NCBI GenBank assembly: GCA_013399895.1
Contig: VXBA01001642.1
Location: 360,619 to 424,618 of the forward strand
Length of the DNA: 64,000 nucleotides
From: Serilophus lunatus
Lineage: Eukaryota > Chordata > Aves > Passeriformes > Eurylaimidae
Direction of reading: 5' to 3'
Part shown: positions 44,736 to 56,110 of the stretch, one piece after another
Position numbering within the stretch: the first letter of the stretch is position 1
Layout of the letters: every line of letters starts with the position of its first letter
Program-made: the position numbers and the translations under genes
Notes under the pieces: generated by a model
What the model was told of the DNA's origin: nothing
What the model saw: the letters and a program-made list of their open reading frames with translations, nothing else
Databases searched by the model: none

Positions 44736-47700
44736 GTGAGTGCGGGGCCGGGCTGCCGGGGCACGGAGCGCGGGGCTCACCCTGCCGGGGAGCGGGGGGC
44801 TCGGGCCGCTCCTCCTCCTGCGGGCCGGCAGGGCTGCTAGTTAAGCGTCTCGCCTAGTTAGTAAGCGTAGGTTAAGGCGGTGGAGTTACAGTTTCGGTCT
44901 GCGTCTTGAGATACACACTTTATATAGACTACGTGGAGTATAATAATGTATAAGTATATATTATTATATATATTATAGTATATATATATATAGTATATTT
45001 TCAGCCTGGAGAAGAGGAGGCTCAGGGGTGACCTTGTTGCTGTCTGTAACTACCTGGGAGGAGGCTGTAGTCAGGCAGGGGTTGGTCTCTTCTCTCGGGC
45101 AACTGGCGACAGAACAAGAGGACGCAGTCTCAAGCTCCATCAGGGGAGGTTTAGACTTGATATTAGGAAGAAATTCTTCACTGAAAGGATGATCTGCCAC
45201 TGGAATGGGCTGCCCAGGGAGGTGGTGGAGTCACCGACCCTGGAGGTGTTCACGAGTAGGCTGGACGAGGCACTTGGTGCCATGGTTTAGATGATGGGTT
45301 GCTGTTAGATTGTAGGTTGGACTTTATGATCTCTAAGGTCTCTTCCAACCTTTTCGATACTGTGATATATATAGTATTTATATATGGTACTATAGTATAT
45401 ATATATATATATATATATACATACACACACTATATACTATATATACACACACACTATATATATAGTGTATATATAGAATTATAGTGTATATATTACTAAA
45501 TATATATAGTATATATTCCTATATATAATCAGATAATATGTTTTACTATATACAATATAATAATAACTAATGTATTACTATATAGAACATACATTGCTAT
45601 ATCTAATATATGTTGCTGTGTAATACATATCTGACTGCATACTGCTGGGTGAGGTTTAGCAGATGTGCACTCAGGAAGCTCTGCTAGTGCAGGTGTAGTT
45701 TGGGCTTTTGGCTAAAAAGTTCGTTTTTTGTTCAAAACTGAACATGAGCTTAGTTGTGGAGCTGATGTTTGTAGTTTAGATTGTGTGTTTTTTCCCTTTG
45801 TGATTAATTTTAAGTACAAAACCAGTTCCCTACATTCCTTAATGAATTCTGAACTTACATTAGAAACCTTTAGTATGTGTGTTAAAGAAGCTTTCAGATT
45901 TTCGTAGAAGCTGAAGCCCCTTATTTTTCCTCCTGTTTTCCTTTTTGTGGTTTTGTAGTTTAAGATAAATGTAGTAAAGCTTTTGGGAGAGAATTTTCAT
46001 CTGAAATGTTATCAACCTACTTAATGCCTGATCTGAAAATGTTCCTTGATTTTTTTTTTTAAATTCTCTTCCTTTTCAGCTCAGTGATGAAAATGAACAG
46101 TTAGTCAAGAAGGTGAAAAGACTACACATGAAAAATAAGAAGCTAGAAAGGAATCTGGGTCAGATCCAAGAAAAACTGCATCTGCAACAGTTAACGCATG
46201 ACTGTGGCACAAGCAGAGAGTAAGAACTGTCAAACATTTCTTTTTGCATCAAAAGAAGTGTCACATTTCAGGACTTTTACCTTCATGTTTTCAGATGAAC
46301 TAGGCCTTATCTGGTGTCCACGTTGGTGGAGGTGGGAGGTGCTTGAGACATGTAAAGGAAGAAAGGATGTCGGGTGCAACTTGTACAAAATTCATTATTG
46401 TAGTGAAAAAAACAGTTTTAATGTCAACTAGTAACACCTGCTTAGCCAATGTGCTGTCTCTGTCTAACTGCAAAGACTTTCACATTATTTTCCCACCAAA
46501 CAGTAGTAAGATAGTTAAATTGCACCAATGGTATTTAAAAGGTTTAGAAATTGAGACCTTTGGACCTGGAAAACTTTAATGCCAGTGGTTTGGAAAGTGT
46601 CCTACCAGGATCTGGTCTGCAAAAATCTGTCAAGTTTGAATTTTGGTGTGTTTATGATCCTGCATGGAATCCTCTACTGTGAAATCAAGAGTAACTTTGC
46701 CTTTTTCAGTTGCTTTATTTGATCCAAGTGAATTGTAAAATTAATTTTATTAAGCTATTTTGTTTGTTTCAATGAAGTGTTCAGGTTCAAACAGAAACTC
46801 ATTTATGGCATAAGGGTGGACACAGCAAGGATCTTGTTCTAGAGGGTGACAGTGTCAGGTGAGTTCTTAAAAGTTGCTTCTTCACAGAATTAAATAATCT
46901 TCTCTGTAGGGTAGAATATGTTGTTCATGGTTAAGTCGGTGGAATTTTTAATTGTTATGGTGGTGGCTTTCAGCCTTTGAAACAATAGGAAATCATTTGC
47001 ATTTTAAAAGGATTTGTAAATCTTAGATTAAACTTGAAAATAGCACTAAACAAAGAACAAAATGTATTTCTTTCTCAAATCTTTAACTGAGAAAAATTTA
47101 AGAAGCCAGGAAACTCCTTCATGTGTGTGTGCACACATGTGATATTTTTCATAGATTTTTTAAACCTAGAATGTTTTGATTTCTTCTCCTGTTTTATGGG
47201 AGCTTTCTTATCTTGTTTTATATAGCTCAATTTTATATGTATACAAAATTTATAGGCTAGTAGGACTTTCACAATAAACCAGAGAAGTGATTCTACTCTT
47301 CAGTCTAATTAATTTTAGATTTAAGCCACTACTTACTCTAATTTGCCAATAAATGCTAAATTAAACTCATGTAACTGCTTTTTTGATGCAAAAGATACAT
47401 TTTTTTTATAAAATACCTATTGAAACATTTTAACAACTAGACAAGCTACATAAAATATTGTTCCATCCCTCTGTGACTTGATTGTAAAATAAACAGGCTG
47501 CTCCATCTTTTCTAAAGCTCCTTTTTGTGCATGTGTATAAATGGGTTGTGGATCTTGCACAGATTGAGGCAGTCTCCACTGCTTTTTGGCCAAGCACCCT
47601 GTTTTTAGTGTTTCCCTTAGGTGGCTGTTTACTGTCGTTGCAAACCGCATGGGAAGGTTTGGTGGCTGGCTCTGGGCTGGAATCGAGGACCTGGTTAGAT

Positions 47701-50700
47701 GCTTAGGGGGAAGAAGCCCAGGTTAGACTTTGAATCAAGTGCTGGACCTGTTCTGTATTAGGATGTGCTTAACCTGACCTAGATTTTTTTTTCTGGCATC
47801 TGTTTGTATGTTTTTTTGCAAAGCTGTGCTGTGTTTAAGTATTGCTCATCCTGCTGTAGTGCACAGTCATGACTCAGTATGAATGCCAGCTCTCAGCTGA
47901 ATTCCTAAAAAGAATAGAAAAAAGGTCATCAGTTACTTTCTGGCCCTCATATATGGAAGCTGAATGCCATGTAATATGGCAGGAAGTTAGTGTAGCAGGA
48001 CACTGTGCCAGATAATATCAAAGAGAAAGTTGACATCCCAAATCTGTTTATTTTGTGTTGATTTTACCCACTCATAGTGATTTTCTCATAGATTTCAATC
48101 TCTCATGTCCTCACACCAACACACTTGGAAGCAATGAGATGTTTTGTGCAACACAGAGAGCTGAGGACTCTGCCTCATTATGGGATTGGTGGCAAGAAAT
48201 TAGTTTCTGGACAAACATTTGAAAATCTTTTGGGGGTGTCCTTTTGCTATTTGCTAACAGGGAGAGGAAGGATGTATCTGACATGCTGCTGTCATTGCCT
48301 CCTGTTGCTGGTGTATAGATCTTCCATCAAAGAGTGGTTTGCACTGAAGTTTCATCAGAATATGGCCACGTATGCTGGACAAAACAGGGTCCTGAGTCTG
48401 GCTGAGTGAAAGGGATTCTTTGCCATCCCTACAGACCATTCTCTTACCTTGCTTTGCTGTTATTTTCTGGTGCTTTCTCTTTCTGTGTTGACAGTCTCAC
48501 TTCATTCACCCATCGTAAGTATTTCTGTTACGAGTCTTTGCAGTCCAGCTAGAGCCCAAGCCCAAGCCCTTGGGCACCTCTAGTACTTGTACCATAAAGG
48601 AGGCACATTTTGTTGTCTTTTATGTTTTACTGCAATTTATACATTTCTTCTGTTTTAGACTACTTCAGATGTATAATGAGCTACAAAAACGTTTCGTTAA
48701 AGAAATCAAAACAAACAAGGAGCAAAGTGAAGCAATTAAAAATCTCACTGTAAGTAGAATTTGCAGGAGATGGTATCAAATAGCCAGACATAAGCTTTTA
48801 GGGAGACTGAGAAGTAATTCTTACATCTGTGAAATGAGGCCATGCTTTCCTTGTTTTAGCAATTTTTGTTTCCCATGATATTGTGATAATGGAAGGTAGC
48901 CTGTAGTTCCCTTCAAAAGTGAATTCTGCCATGGGTATGTCTGTAACAGAAAGCTGTCTCCCCTTTACTTTTTTTTTTCTTTGCTCATCTACCTACCCAT
49001 CCTTCTAATGGTATGTACTTCTTCTGACCTGTCTCGCACCAGCCCTGATTTTTTTCTGTGTGTGTCAAGAGCTGATTTATTTCAGAAATCCAGGAGTAAG
49101 TGAACCAGATGAATGCAAATAGTCTTCTTTCAGGTAGCAAGACCTGTGGGCTTGATGTGCAAAGAGACTAAAATCATAACTGAAGAGAAGGTAGGATTGT
49201 GTGACCTGGAGTAGTTCTGGAAGCTTCAAGTGGATATTGGCTCTTTGGGCATTCATCAGGCATTGCAGTTGACCAGTCTAATTTCCTCATTTGTGCTTTA
49301 TTTGTTTGTTAATTAATATTCATTATAATTTGGATTATATGTGGTTTTTCTTAAAAGTTGGGAATTACTGCCATGAAACTATTCTTTGATGTGAGGGAAG
49401 GTTTAGTATCTTTGTGCATTTATATTGCACTTGAATGGGTTGGCCGGAGAAATTTTGGATGCCCCGTCTTGTAAATGAACACCCCTGGTAGTGTTCAAGG
49501 CCAGTTTAGACGGGGCTTTGAGCAACCTGCTGTAGTGGAAGGTGTCCCTGCCCATGGCAGGGGGCTTGGAACTAGATGGTCTATAAGGTCCCTTCCAACT
49601 AAACCCTTCTATGATTCTGTGATTGTCTCGTGAGCACGTGCTCACAAATATTTTTAAAACACTTGATGTATGTAAAGCTTCACTTGCTGTGAAGCTTCTT
49701 CCTTTTTCTCTTTTCAGACCCTTTGAATGAATATAGTTTTTAAGTCAGCAGTTGAAAGCTCTAGGTTTGCATTCAGGATGTGTTTCCAGGTGGATTCAGT
49801 TGAACTGTGTTTTTTCTATGCATTTGAAAAAATTTTTTCTTGACAGATTAAAATTCATGAGCTAGAGCATAATCTTCAAGAGCAGAGGCAAAGAATTGAG
49901 CAACTGGAACGTAAAAAGGTTTCTTGGAAAACTAGTGCTGTTTCTGGAAAAAGAAGCCAAGCCCCAGAGGGAGGAATAGCTTCTCACAGGGACATTTCTG
50001 AAGAGAAGGAATCCTGTTGCAGTAAATATTTAGGTAATGGTACAGTTAATTCTGATGCTGTTCCTTCCAGTACACCCATCAGAGAGAATGCATTTCAATT
50101 CTGATCTAGAGGCCACGCTGAGCTGTTTCTTCTACTTCAACCAGCAGTATCTAAAATGGTTTTTTCATTTTTGAGAAAACCTCTTGTGTGGAAATGGCAT
50201 CTCCTAATCTAGGATTCAGCCTTGCATTTGCTTGTGATAAAATATTTGCTGTTTTCTGTTTTTGCAAATGGATATGTTGAAGTAACCACGGGTGGGAGCG
50301 TGTGGCTGTATTCAATTCTGTTTATTATTTATTCTAGTAAGATGTATCTATGCAGATCTCTTAGCAATAGTACTTGCTGCATCACTCCTCGGTTTTCAGA
50401 CACTGGTGCACAAAAGAACCTGAGTTTCTCCTTGTCAGACAAACCCAGACAATACTGGTTTCAGCACATTCTTCCCCACATAAGTAAATCTATGAGTTAA
50501 GGTGCAAAAGGTTCCCTTTTGAAGCACAGAAGAGAGATGGAAGAGACTGTATAACATAGGCGTAATTTTAAGGAAGTGTGCTTTCAGCAAGAGCTGATGT
50601 AACCCTCTTGTAAATCAGAAAAGGGTAATCGAGGCTTGTGATGCATGTTTTGTGGATTTGAAAGTAAAATAATCCCACATTCTAGGAATCTGGCAGATTC

Positions 50701-53700
50701 AGATTATGCAGTTGGTGGACCCTGTCATCTTTCATAGTACCTGGGAATGCGCTGGGCCACTTCTTAAGAAGAAATCACTTTATGAAAAATGTACTTTAAA
50801 AAGCTAAACCATAATTTTTTAGTATCACAAGAGGTAGGCAGCTCTTTAGCTGTAATATGATTCATATGAGGAGGAGGTTGACTGTGATGGTTGAAGTCTA
50901 CGTTTTTTTATTTGAATATAGAGCTATTGTTGAAGGAGATTAAAAAGCTGAAGAAAGAAAATGGAAAGTTGTCTGCAGAAAAGAGAGCACTAAAAAATGA
51001 ATTAGCCGGATTAGACAAGGTAATTTATTTTAAGACAAGTTTAACAGTAGGTGATTTTTGAAAAACTAAGTTTTCTGCCTGAACTGAAACATGCTTAGGC
51101 TGAACACATGCTGTTAGCAAGCAAAATACATGAAAAAAAAATATCAATGTGTAGCATTCTGAGAGAGATGGAAATGAATTGCTCCTTGAAACATTCATGT
51201 CCTACAGGGCTGCTTGGCTAAGGAAGAGGAGTAATGCAATTTTAATTTTATGACTTCTGTTTTATTTTTGGTTTTACTGTATAGCTGTGTATTCTCTTGT
51301 GGATTTTTTTTTTCTAATATTTGGGCAATTTGGTTTCCTTCATGAGAGATTATTTGCCTCAGGTCATTTTGATATTAAAATTGTAACTGCTGGTACTGCT
51401 GGTTTTAATTTCTTCCAACATGTACTTGCAGAGATAATAAAAATATTTTTTTTGAATGATTCAAGGCCTGGTTGGATGGGGGCAGGGAGAGAAAAGCTGT
51501 TTTCTCTTGAACGTATCATGCTGCTGACAGAACTCTAAGTTTATGGAGTGCAGAGGGGAGGGCTTTGAAGTTTTTGTGATTGGTAGGTGTAGACAATGTG
51601 GAAATTTGATAATTCTTGAAATTATGCAAGAAGATGAAGAGATCTTACTGTAGAGGGCTCAGTTTAATGTACTGACATAAGATTTTATTTTCAGTAACAA
51701 TCTTGTTTAAATGGTATTTTGCTTATTCCTCATGTCTTGTGTTGGATTTCTTTTTTAATTACCTTACAGTCCTTTCTCACAAGTTAAATAATATTATGCT
51801 AGCTTTTATTACCGGGGTAACAGAAGAAGGTGGTGATAGTTCATTGGATGTGAAATCTGTAGAACACTGAGCCAGGTTTTGAGTTCTAGATCCCTGTGCT
51901 TGGGAGTTGGACACAACCTGTGGCTGAAAGCTTCGTCTTCCAGAAGAGAAATATATAAATCTGAGGTCATGGCTGTTTGTCAGTGACTCTTTTTTTAGGG
52001 TAGTTTAAAGTCACTGTATGTTATTTAAGATATATGTAGCTGTTCATTAAAAAAAAGGTCAGAAGAATAGGCAGGAGAATATGTCAAATATAGATTGATA
52101 TAAGTAGATACATTGTTTTCTTGGTAGATAGGACTTTCCAAGGTTGGCGAAATGAAGTCTTGTGTGATGACACTCTGCTTTCTGTCCATGTGTTACCCAG
52201 CAATTTCTGATTTCTCTTAGAAAGAATCAGAATTACTCAGTAGACTGATCAGGAGCTGAACAAAACATTGTTCCATTTAAGCTGTGAGCCATTTGTATTT
52301 TTAAGATATGAAATTAATTTCTATGAATCTAGGTTTGCCTCCTGTTTGAATTAAGTCTAGCTGAACTACTTGCTAAGTTATCCCTTCTGTGATAGTGTAA
52401 TTACAAAAAGATCATGATGAGAAAGTGAAGAGTTTCTCAGCCTGTGAAGACTGGCTGAGAGAGTTGGGGTTATTATGCCTGGAGAAGGGAAGACTGAGGT
52501 GACCTAATGGCACCTTCCAGTACTTAAGGGGGCTGGAGAGGGAGAGAGAGCAAGAGAGAAGGAGAGGAACTTGTCACAAGGGGAGGGGTGAGAACGGCTT
52601 TTAACTGAAGGATGGTAGGTTTAGATGAGGTATTAGAAGAAATTTTTTATTGTGAGGGTTGTGAGGCAGTGGAACAAGTTGCCAAGAGAATTCTGGATGC
52701 CCCATCTCTGGAATTGTTCAAGGCCTGGTTGGATGGGGGCATGAGCAGCCTGGTCTAGTGAAAGGTGTCTCTGCCCATGGCAGGGGATTTGGAACTAGAG
52801 GATCCTTGTCTCTTCCAAACCAAACCATTCTGTGATTCTATATTCAACAGAACTTATTTTCTATGGCTTTCTTATTGAACTCTCTCTTTTTGTTCTGTGT
52901 AGCCTTACATAGTGCTCTTTTTCCCTCCTTTGTTGTAGCTTGCTTTTATTTGAGCCAGTTGAACCTGTTGGATAGTGTTGTCCATTTTAGGCTCTGTCCT
53001 GTTTAATGCATCATAAATCTTATCCTTTTGAATATGAGACTCACACTTTTTAATATAGTGTAGTCTAAAAGAACAGATCTGAAGTAGGACATTCACTGAC
53101 GCAGTGTAGTTGTACTTCAAGTTCTAAACAGGTACTAACAATTTACCAAGCAGTTAAGGTCGAACAATATTTTACATCTTACCAGAGCTAAATGTGGTAT
53201 CCATTTTCCCACCTTAAGCTCTTTAATATTGTCTTCTTCAAATGGCAGCATCTTTCTCCTTAGTATACTCTGCTCATCTCTCTCCTTCCTCATTGTCCCT
53301 TCTTATAGCCTTGCAGCTTTTGGATTCTCAAAGTTAATGTACTGGTTGACTTTGAGAGGTGTAGTTGTGTTTTTGTACAAATGACTGTGATATCATTGCC
53401 TTGCCAGTTTGGACTTTCGTTTTTAAGCTGTCTGATAAATCAACATTTTTTTTCCTTAATCTTTTCTATTATTATTCTGTATTCCAGACTCTAACATAAC
53501 TTCTTGTATTGTGTGCTCAGGGCAGAGTTTTACATTATTACCTGAGGTTATAGTTGATTGCTGTATCTCACCATAGCTGTGTTTGCATAACAACCATAAG
53601 TTAATAAAAATAAGGAAAGTGTCTTTGATCTTTGGAACAACTGAACTGCTGACTAGCTGTTTTTGAGAATGTTTTTGAAAGAAAGTTTAAGGTGAATGTA

Positions 53701-53844
53701 TTTGGGTTTTTCTAGGACTTTTTTGAAGAGGTAGAAGATCTAAAGCATGCTGTACAGGAGTCTCTGAAACTGAACAATGAGTATGAAAAGTGCTTAAAAA
53801 AAATAAGTGTAATGTATGGACTTCCTTTTACAGCACATTTGTAG
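44619..53844 (+). CDS. Coiled-coil protein with CEP290-like C-terminus (gene span, 7 exons)
   Basis: Seven exons (44619-44735, 46080-46219, 46778-46858, 48659-48749, 49847-50033, 50922-51019, 53716-53844) join in frame into 280 codons plus TAG. Every intron is GT/AG, with phases 0,2,2,0,1,0. The protein begins with about 39 residues rich in Ala/Pro/Arg. Lys/Glu/Leu-rich coiled coil follows at about residues 40-84 and 114-168, a Ser/Gly/Lys linker at about 169-205, and a second coil at about 206-272. Residues around 207-266 (KEIKKLKKEN, KNELAGLDKDFFEEVEDLK, then ...KKIS...YGL) resemble my recollection of the C-terminus of CEP290 (FFEEIEDLK...KKLSEQLG). CEP290 itself is about 2,480 residues and lies elsewhere in vertebrates. 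This may be a small CEP290-related gene, a partial duplicate or an independent coiled coil. Exon structure is well supported; identity is not. Confidence 0.82.
44940..45001. repeat. TA-rich microsatellite, left block
   Basis: ATAATGTATAAGTATATATT followed by repeated ATTATATATTATAGTATATA. It adjoins the CR1 copy to its right. Confidence 0.9.
45002..45366 (+). repeat. CR1 LINE 3' fragment in TA-rich DNA
   Basis: From AGCCTGGAGAAGAGGAGGCT to CAACCTTTTCGATACTGTGA, including GGGCTGCCCAGGGAGGTGGT and ATGATCTCTAAGGTC. It is bounded on both sides by TATATA repeat, in intron 1 of the CEP290-like gene. Confidence 0.93.
45367..45620. repeat. TA/CA-rich microsatellite, right block
   Basis: About 250 bases of TATATA with islands of CACACAC and ACTATATA. 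It is self-complementary, so it can form hairpins and is prone to length change. It contains no gene. Confidence 0.93.
46080..46219 (+). CDS. CEP290-like gene, coding exon 2
   Basis: After a pyrimidine tract and TTTTCAG the frame reads LSDENEQLVKKVKRLHMKNK, then KLERNLGQIQEKLHLQQLTH, then DCGTSR, followed by GTAAGA. The heptad-like Leu/Val spacing indicates a coiled coil. It ends in phase 2. Confidence 0.85.
46778..46858 (+). CDS. CEP290-like gene, coding exon 3
   Basis: An 81-nt exon. The AATGAAG acceptor keeps the frame (GA/T, Asp) and gives VQVQTETHLWHKGGHSK, then DLVLEGDSV and a split Arg before GTGAGT. The nearby alternative acceptor at GTTCAG (7 bases later) would shift the frame and hit a stop, which supports the chosen border. 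This part is not coiled coil. Confidence 0.72.
48659..48749 (+). CDS. CEP290-like gene, coding exon 4
   Basis: A 91-nt exon after CTGTTTTAG and before GTAAGT. It reads LLQMYNELQKRFVKEIKT, then NKEQSEAIKNLT, a clear Lys/Glu-rich coiled coil. Phase 2 in, phase 0 out. Confidence 0.87.
49432..49625 (+). repeat. CR1 LINE 3' end fragment
   Basis: GTGTTCAAGGCCAGTTTAGA, then GGCTTTGAGCAACCTGCTGT, then GGAAGGTGTCCCTGCCCATG, and the tail CCTTCTATGATTCTGTGAT. Located in an intron of the CEP290-like gene, 220 bases before its exon 5. Confidence 0.93.
49847..50033 (+). CDS. CEP290-like gene, coding exon 5
   Basis: A 187-nt exon. It continues the coil (IKIHELEHNLQEQRQRIEQL), then turns into a Ser/Lys/Gly-rich linker (VSWKTSAVSGKRSQAPEGG) and an acidic, Cys-containing end (ISEEKESCCSKYL). 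Acceptor is TTGACAG and donor GTAATG; it ends in phase 1. Confidence 0.83.
50922..51019 (+). CDS. CEP290-like gene, coding exon 6
   Basis: A 98-nt exon reading LLLKEIKKLKKENGKLSAEK, then RALKNELAGLDK, with heptad Leu spacing. It follows AATATAG and precedes GTAATT. The KKEN...L..EL..LD pattern precedes the FFEE motif of the next exon, as I recall for the end of CEP290. Confidence 0.87.
51450..51485 (+). repeat. Possible CR1 remnant
   Basis: The string TTCAAGGCCTGGTTGGATGG is shared with the CR1 copy at 52430-52842. Only about 30 bases match, so chance or gene conversion cannot be ruled out. Confidence 0.35.
52430..52842 (+). repeat. CR1 LINE 3' fragment
   Basis: From a worn TCAGCCTGTGAAGACTGGCT start through GGATGCCCCATCTCTGG and CTGCCCATGGCAGGGGATTT to CCATTCTGTGATTCTATA. 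In the last intron of the CEP290-like gene. Confidence 0.92.
53716..53844 (+). CDS. CEP290-like gene, terminal coding exon
   Basis: After TTTTTCTAG the exon reads DFFEEVEDLKHAVQESLKLN, then NEYEKCLKKISVMYGLPF, then TAHL and TAG. The FFEEVEDLK motif and the spacing to KKIS...YGL are the strongest link to the CEP290 C-terminus. The acidic tail that follows in CEP290 is absent. Confidence 0.87.
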   Translation, partial: DFFEEVEDLKHAVQESLKLNNEYEKCLKKISVMYGLPFTAHL

Positions 53845-55779
53845 CTGCTGGTCGATTTAATGGCAAGTAGAGTTTCCACTTATATTTTTATACTTACTGC
53901 AAAATTTAAACCTACCGTGGCTTAAGTGATACCTCATGTTGATAATAGTAAGGATTCATTAATATGATCTCAATGTCACAAGCTGCTCTGCCGTGTTTTT
54001 GTATTTTGTGGCTTTGATTTTTTGTTTATATGGTTTTTAAAATAAACTGTGGTCTGTATAACTTCAAGTAAGTTTCAAAACCTTCTCTTTCACACTTACA
54101 AAACACATTCATTGTAGGAGTGGTTGTGGGTGTTCATGGGAATATGATGAAATCTTTGTGTTTTGTCATGAAGAATTTCTCAATTTATCCTTTTCTGTAA
54201 GCTACATAAAATTCAAGTAGATGTGTAGACTTGGCAGTCTTTGTGAATTTCAGCCCTAAGGGTGTGCTAATGCAGACAGAAATTAATTCTATCATTAAAA
54301 CATTGCAAAGGGGTTTCTTAAAAGAAAAATGCTGAATAGCTTCTTGGTATTTTTCTTTAATCACAATAATAAGTTAAAATGCTTGGCTGAAGGAAGGATT
54401 TAGGCTTCAGAATTGAAAAGAGTGTATTTAGAAAGATGGATCAGGGAATAGTTTTGCAGCATCAAAAGAAGAATTAGTCAGAAGCTCTTACTTGATTGAA
54501 GAGTGAGGAACTTGAAGAGCTGTGGTGTTTGAAGAGCTGAAAAGGAAGGTGGAGTGCAGAGAGTCACAGATCACAAGGCAGAAATGTCACCTGGTTTCAG
54601 ACAGAGCAAACTTGGAATGAAAAGACAACTCCCAGTTGCAAGTCTAGCTTGAAGAACCTTGTGAGATTTGAACTTGAACTTGTTTGTAACTGCATTTCAC
54701 GAAAGTTTAGCATAGTTACATCGTAGAACTGTGTTTTTCTGGAATTTGTAAATCTGTACTTTTGTGACATTGGGATGGGAGAATTGAGTGGAAACTGTCA
54801 CAAGGCTAGGAATACTGAGCTTCTCTGAAACCCAATACAGCTTCTTTAAGCTTCATAAAAACGCATGCACGCTCATGGGGGATGGGACGAGGAGTAGGAT
54901 TAAGATGTTTGTATCCCACTTGGTTTGTTAGGCAGGTTTATGTAGTTGTAAATTAATAAAGAAATATGCCTCTAAATACAATGAGTTACGTATTCACTAA
55001 GTGATAGAAAGGGCAAAGTTCCAGAACTCCTTGCTACCTGCTCTGGCTGTGGACCATTGTGTTGTTCCCTTGTTTCATTCTTGGCACACTTGTATATTAA
55101 AGCTGGAAAATGTTCTGAACAGAGATGGAAAAGGGAAAGAGAAGAGGAGCGATGCAAGTCTGCATTGCCCGTAAAGTGGATGGAAGAAAACAAGAAGAAT
55201 AGCGTGTATAGTGCAAGAATTGTAAGTGCAAAAATGTTTCTAACATTTGTTAATAAGCAAAATAGATGTGAATGCTGGAGGGGGAAGCAGTGCTAGGCAC
55301 TGGAGCATTTTTCCCCACAGTTTTGTGGAATAAATTTATACTTAGAAGTATATGTTAGAAGCATGTTTAAACTTGGATCCCATTGTTAAGTGAATCAGTA
55401 ATTGTCCTCGTCCACTGCTGATTTTTAAGTGTCGAGCTGAATTGTTTTTAAAACATGAAGATGAGGAAAAGTTCAAGGTTATTTCTTCCCTGCTGAAAGA
55501 ATGAATAAAAAATTGTTGTGACTAGCAGAAATTTGTTATTTGCCAGCTACTGAAGATCAGACTCTTTGTCATTATAGAGTAAGTTCTCTGCCCAAACAAT
55601 TGAAAATAATTAACATGGTGAAAATACTGATCTTACCTTTATGATGGACTGTTAAAACTTCTAATTTTCACACCAGGCCACTCACATATATTGAGAACAA
55701 GAAAGAGTGAGAAATCCTTCAGTCGTTTCTCATAACTAAGGGCCTCAAGCTCTAGGAAACCATGATCTGCTCTGATCTT
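53845..55779. other. 3' UTR of CEP290-like gene and intergenic DNA
   Basis: The first 200 bases are likely 3' UTR, ending after the poly(A) signal at 54041. The rest shows no exon or repeat that I recognise. Confidence 0.6.
54041..54046 (+). terminator. Polyadenylation signal of CEP290-like gene
   Basis: AATAAA about 200 bases after the TAG stop, with a GT-rich stretch just after it. This position suits a short 3' UTR. Confidence 0.6.
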
Positions 55780-56110
55780 AGTAACGAGCCGTGTAAGGGG
55801 GGAGTGGTAGCACTGCACTGTACAGCGACAGGAGGAGCCCCAGCTCCATCCTGCAGTGTGTGTGCAGCCTGACAGCCCGGCTTTTGGCCTTGCCATCGCG
55901 TGTGAGAGGCTGTGGCTCTCGGGTCTGTGCGAGCTTCAGATCACTGCCTGCTGCGCTTGGCTTCCAAGCAAACCCTCTCCCGTGGCTGCGCGGAGCCGTG
56001 CGGCCGCATTCCTGAGGAAAGGGTTCCGCTGGAATGCGAGCAGCTATGGGCTGGCAGGTGGCACAGCCAGGCGGGCAAGGGTTCCTCTCAGCCAGTAGTA
56101 GGAGTTGTCT
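55780..56110. promoter_or_regulatory. GC-richer patch, possible MPPE1 promoter / 5' UTR exon
   Basis: A locally GC- and CpG-enriched block (for example GCGCGGAGCCGTGCGGCCGC) in otherwise AT-rich DNA, 3 kb before the first MPPE1 coding exon, which itself begins with a splice acceptor. A noncoding first exon here would fit, but no donor was assigned with confidence. Confidence 0.35.

Larger units (their letters stand above)
44270..44860. promoter_or_regulatory. CpG island at first exon of CEP290-like gene
   Basis: GC- and CpG-dense block with GGCCGGCCGG and many CCCGCC/CGGGG motifs. It stands out from the AT-rich surroundings, which include a TA microsatellite only 100 bases downstream. It contains the ATG at 44619 and the GTGAGT donor at 44736, as expected of a promoter and first exon. 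Confidence 0.7.

Noticed and set aside
44165..44840. Open frames of 100-200 codons in the second CpG island
   Set aside because: GC-rich islands lack stops by chance. Only the 44619-44735 segment is kept, because of its donor and phase match.
48125..48409. 94-codon open frame in an intron of the CEP290-like gene
   Set aside because: No domain, no fitting splice phase, and not needed for the continuous 280-codon frame.
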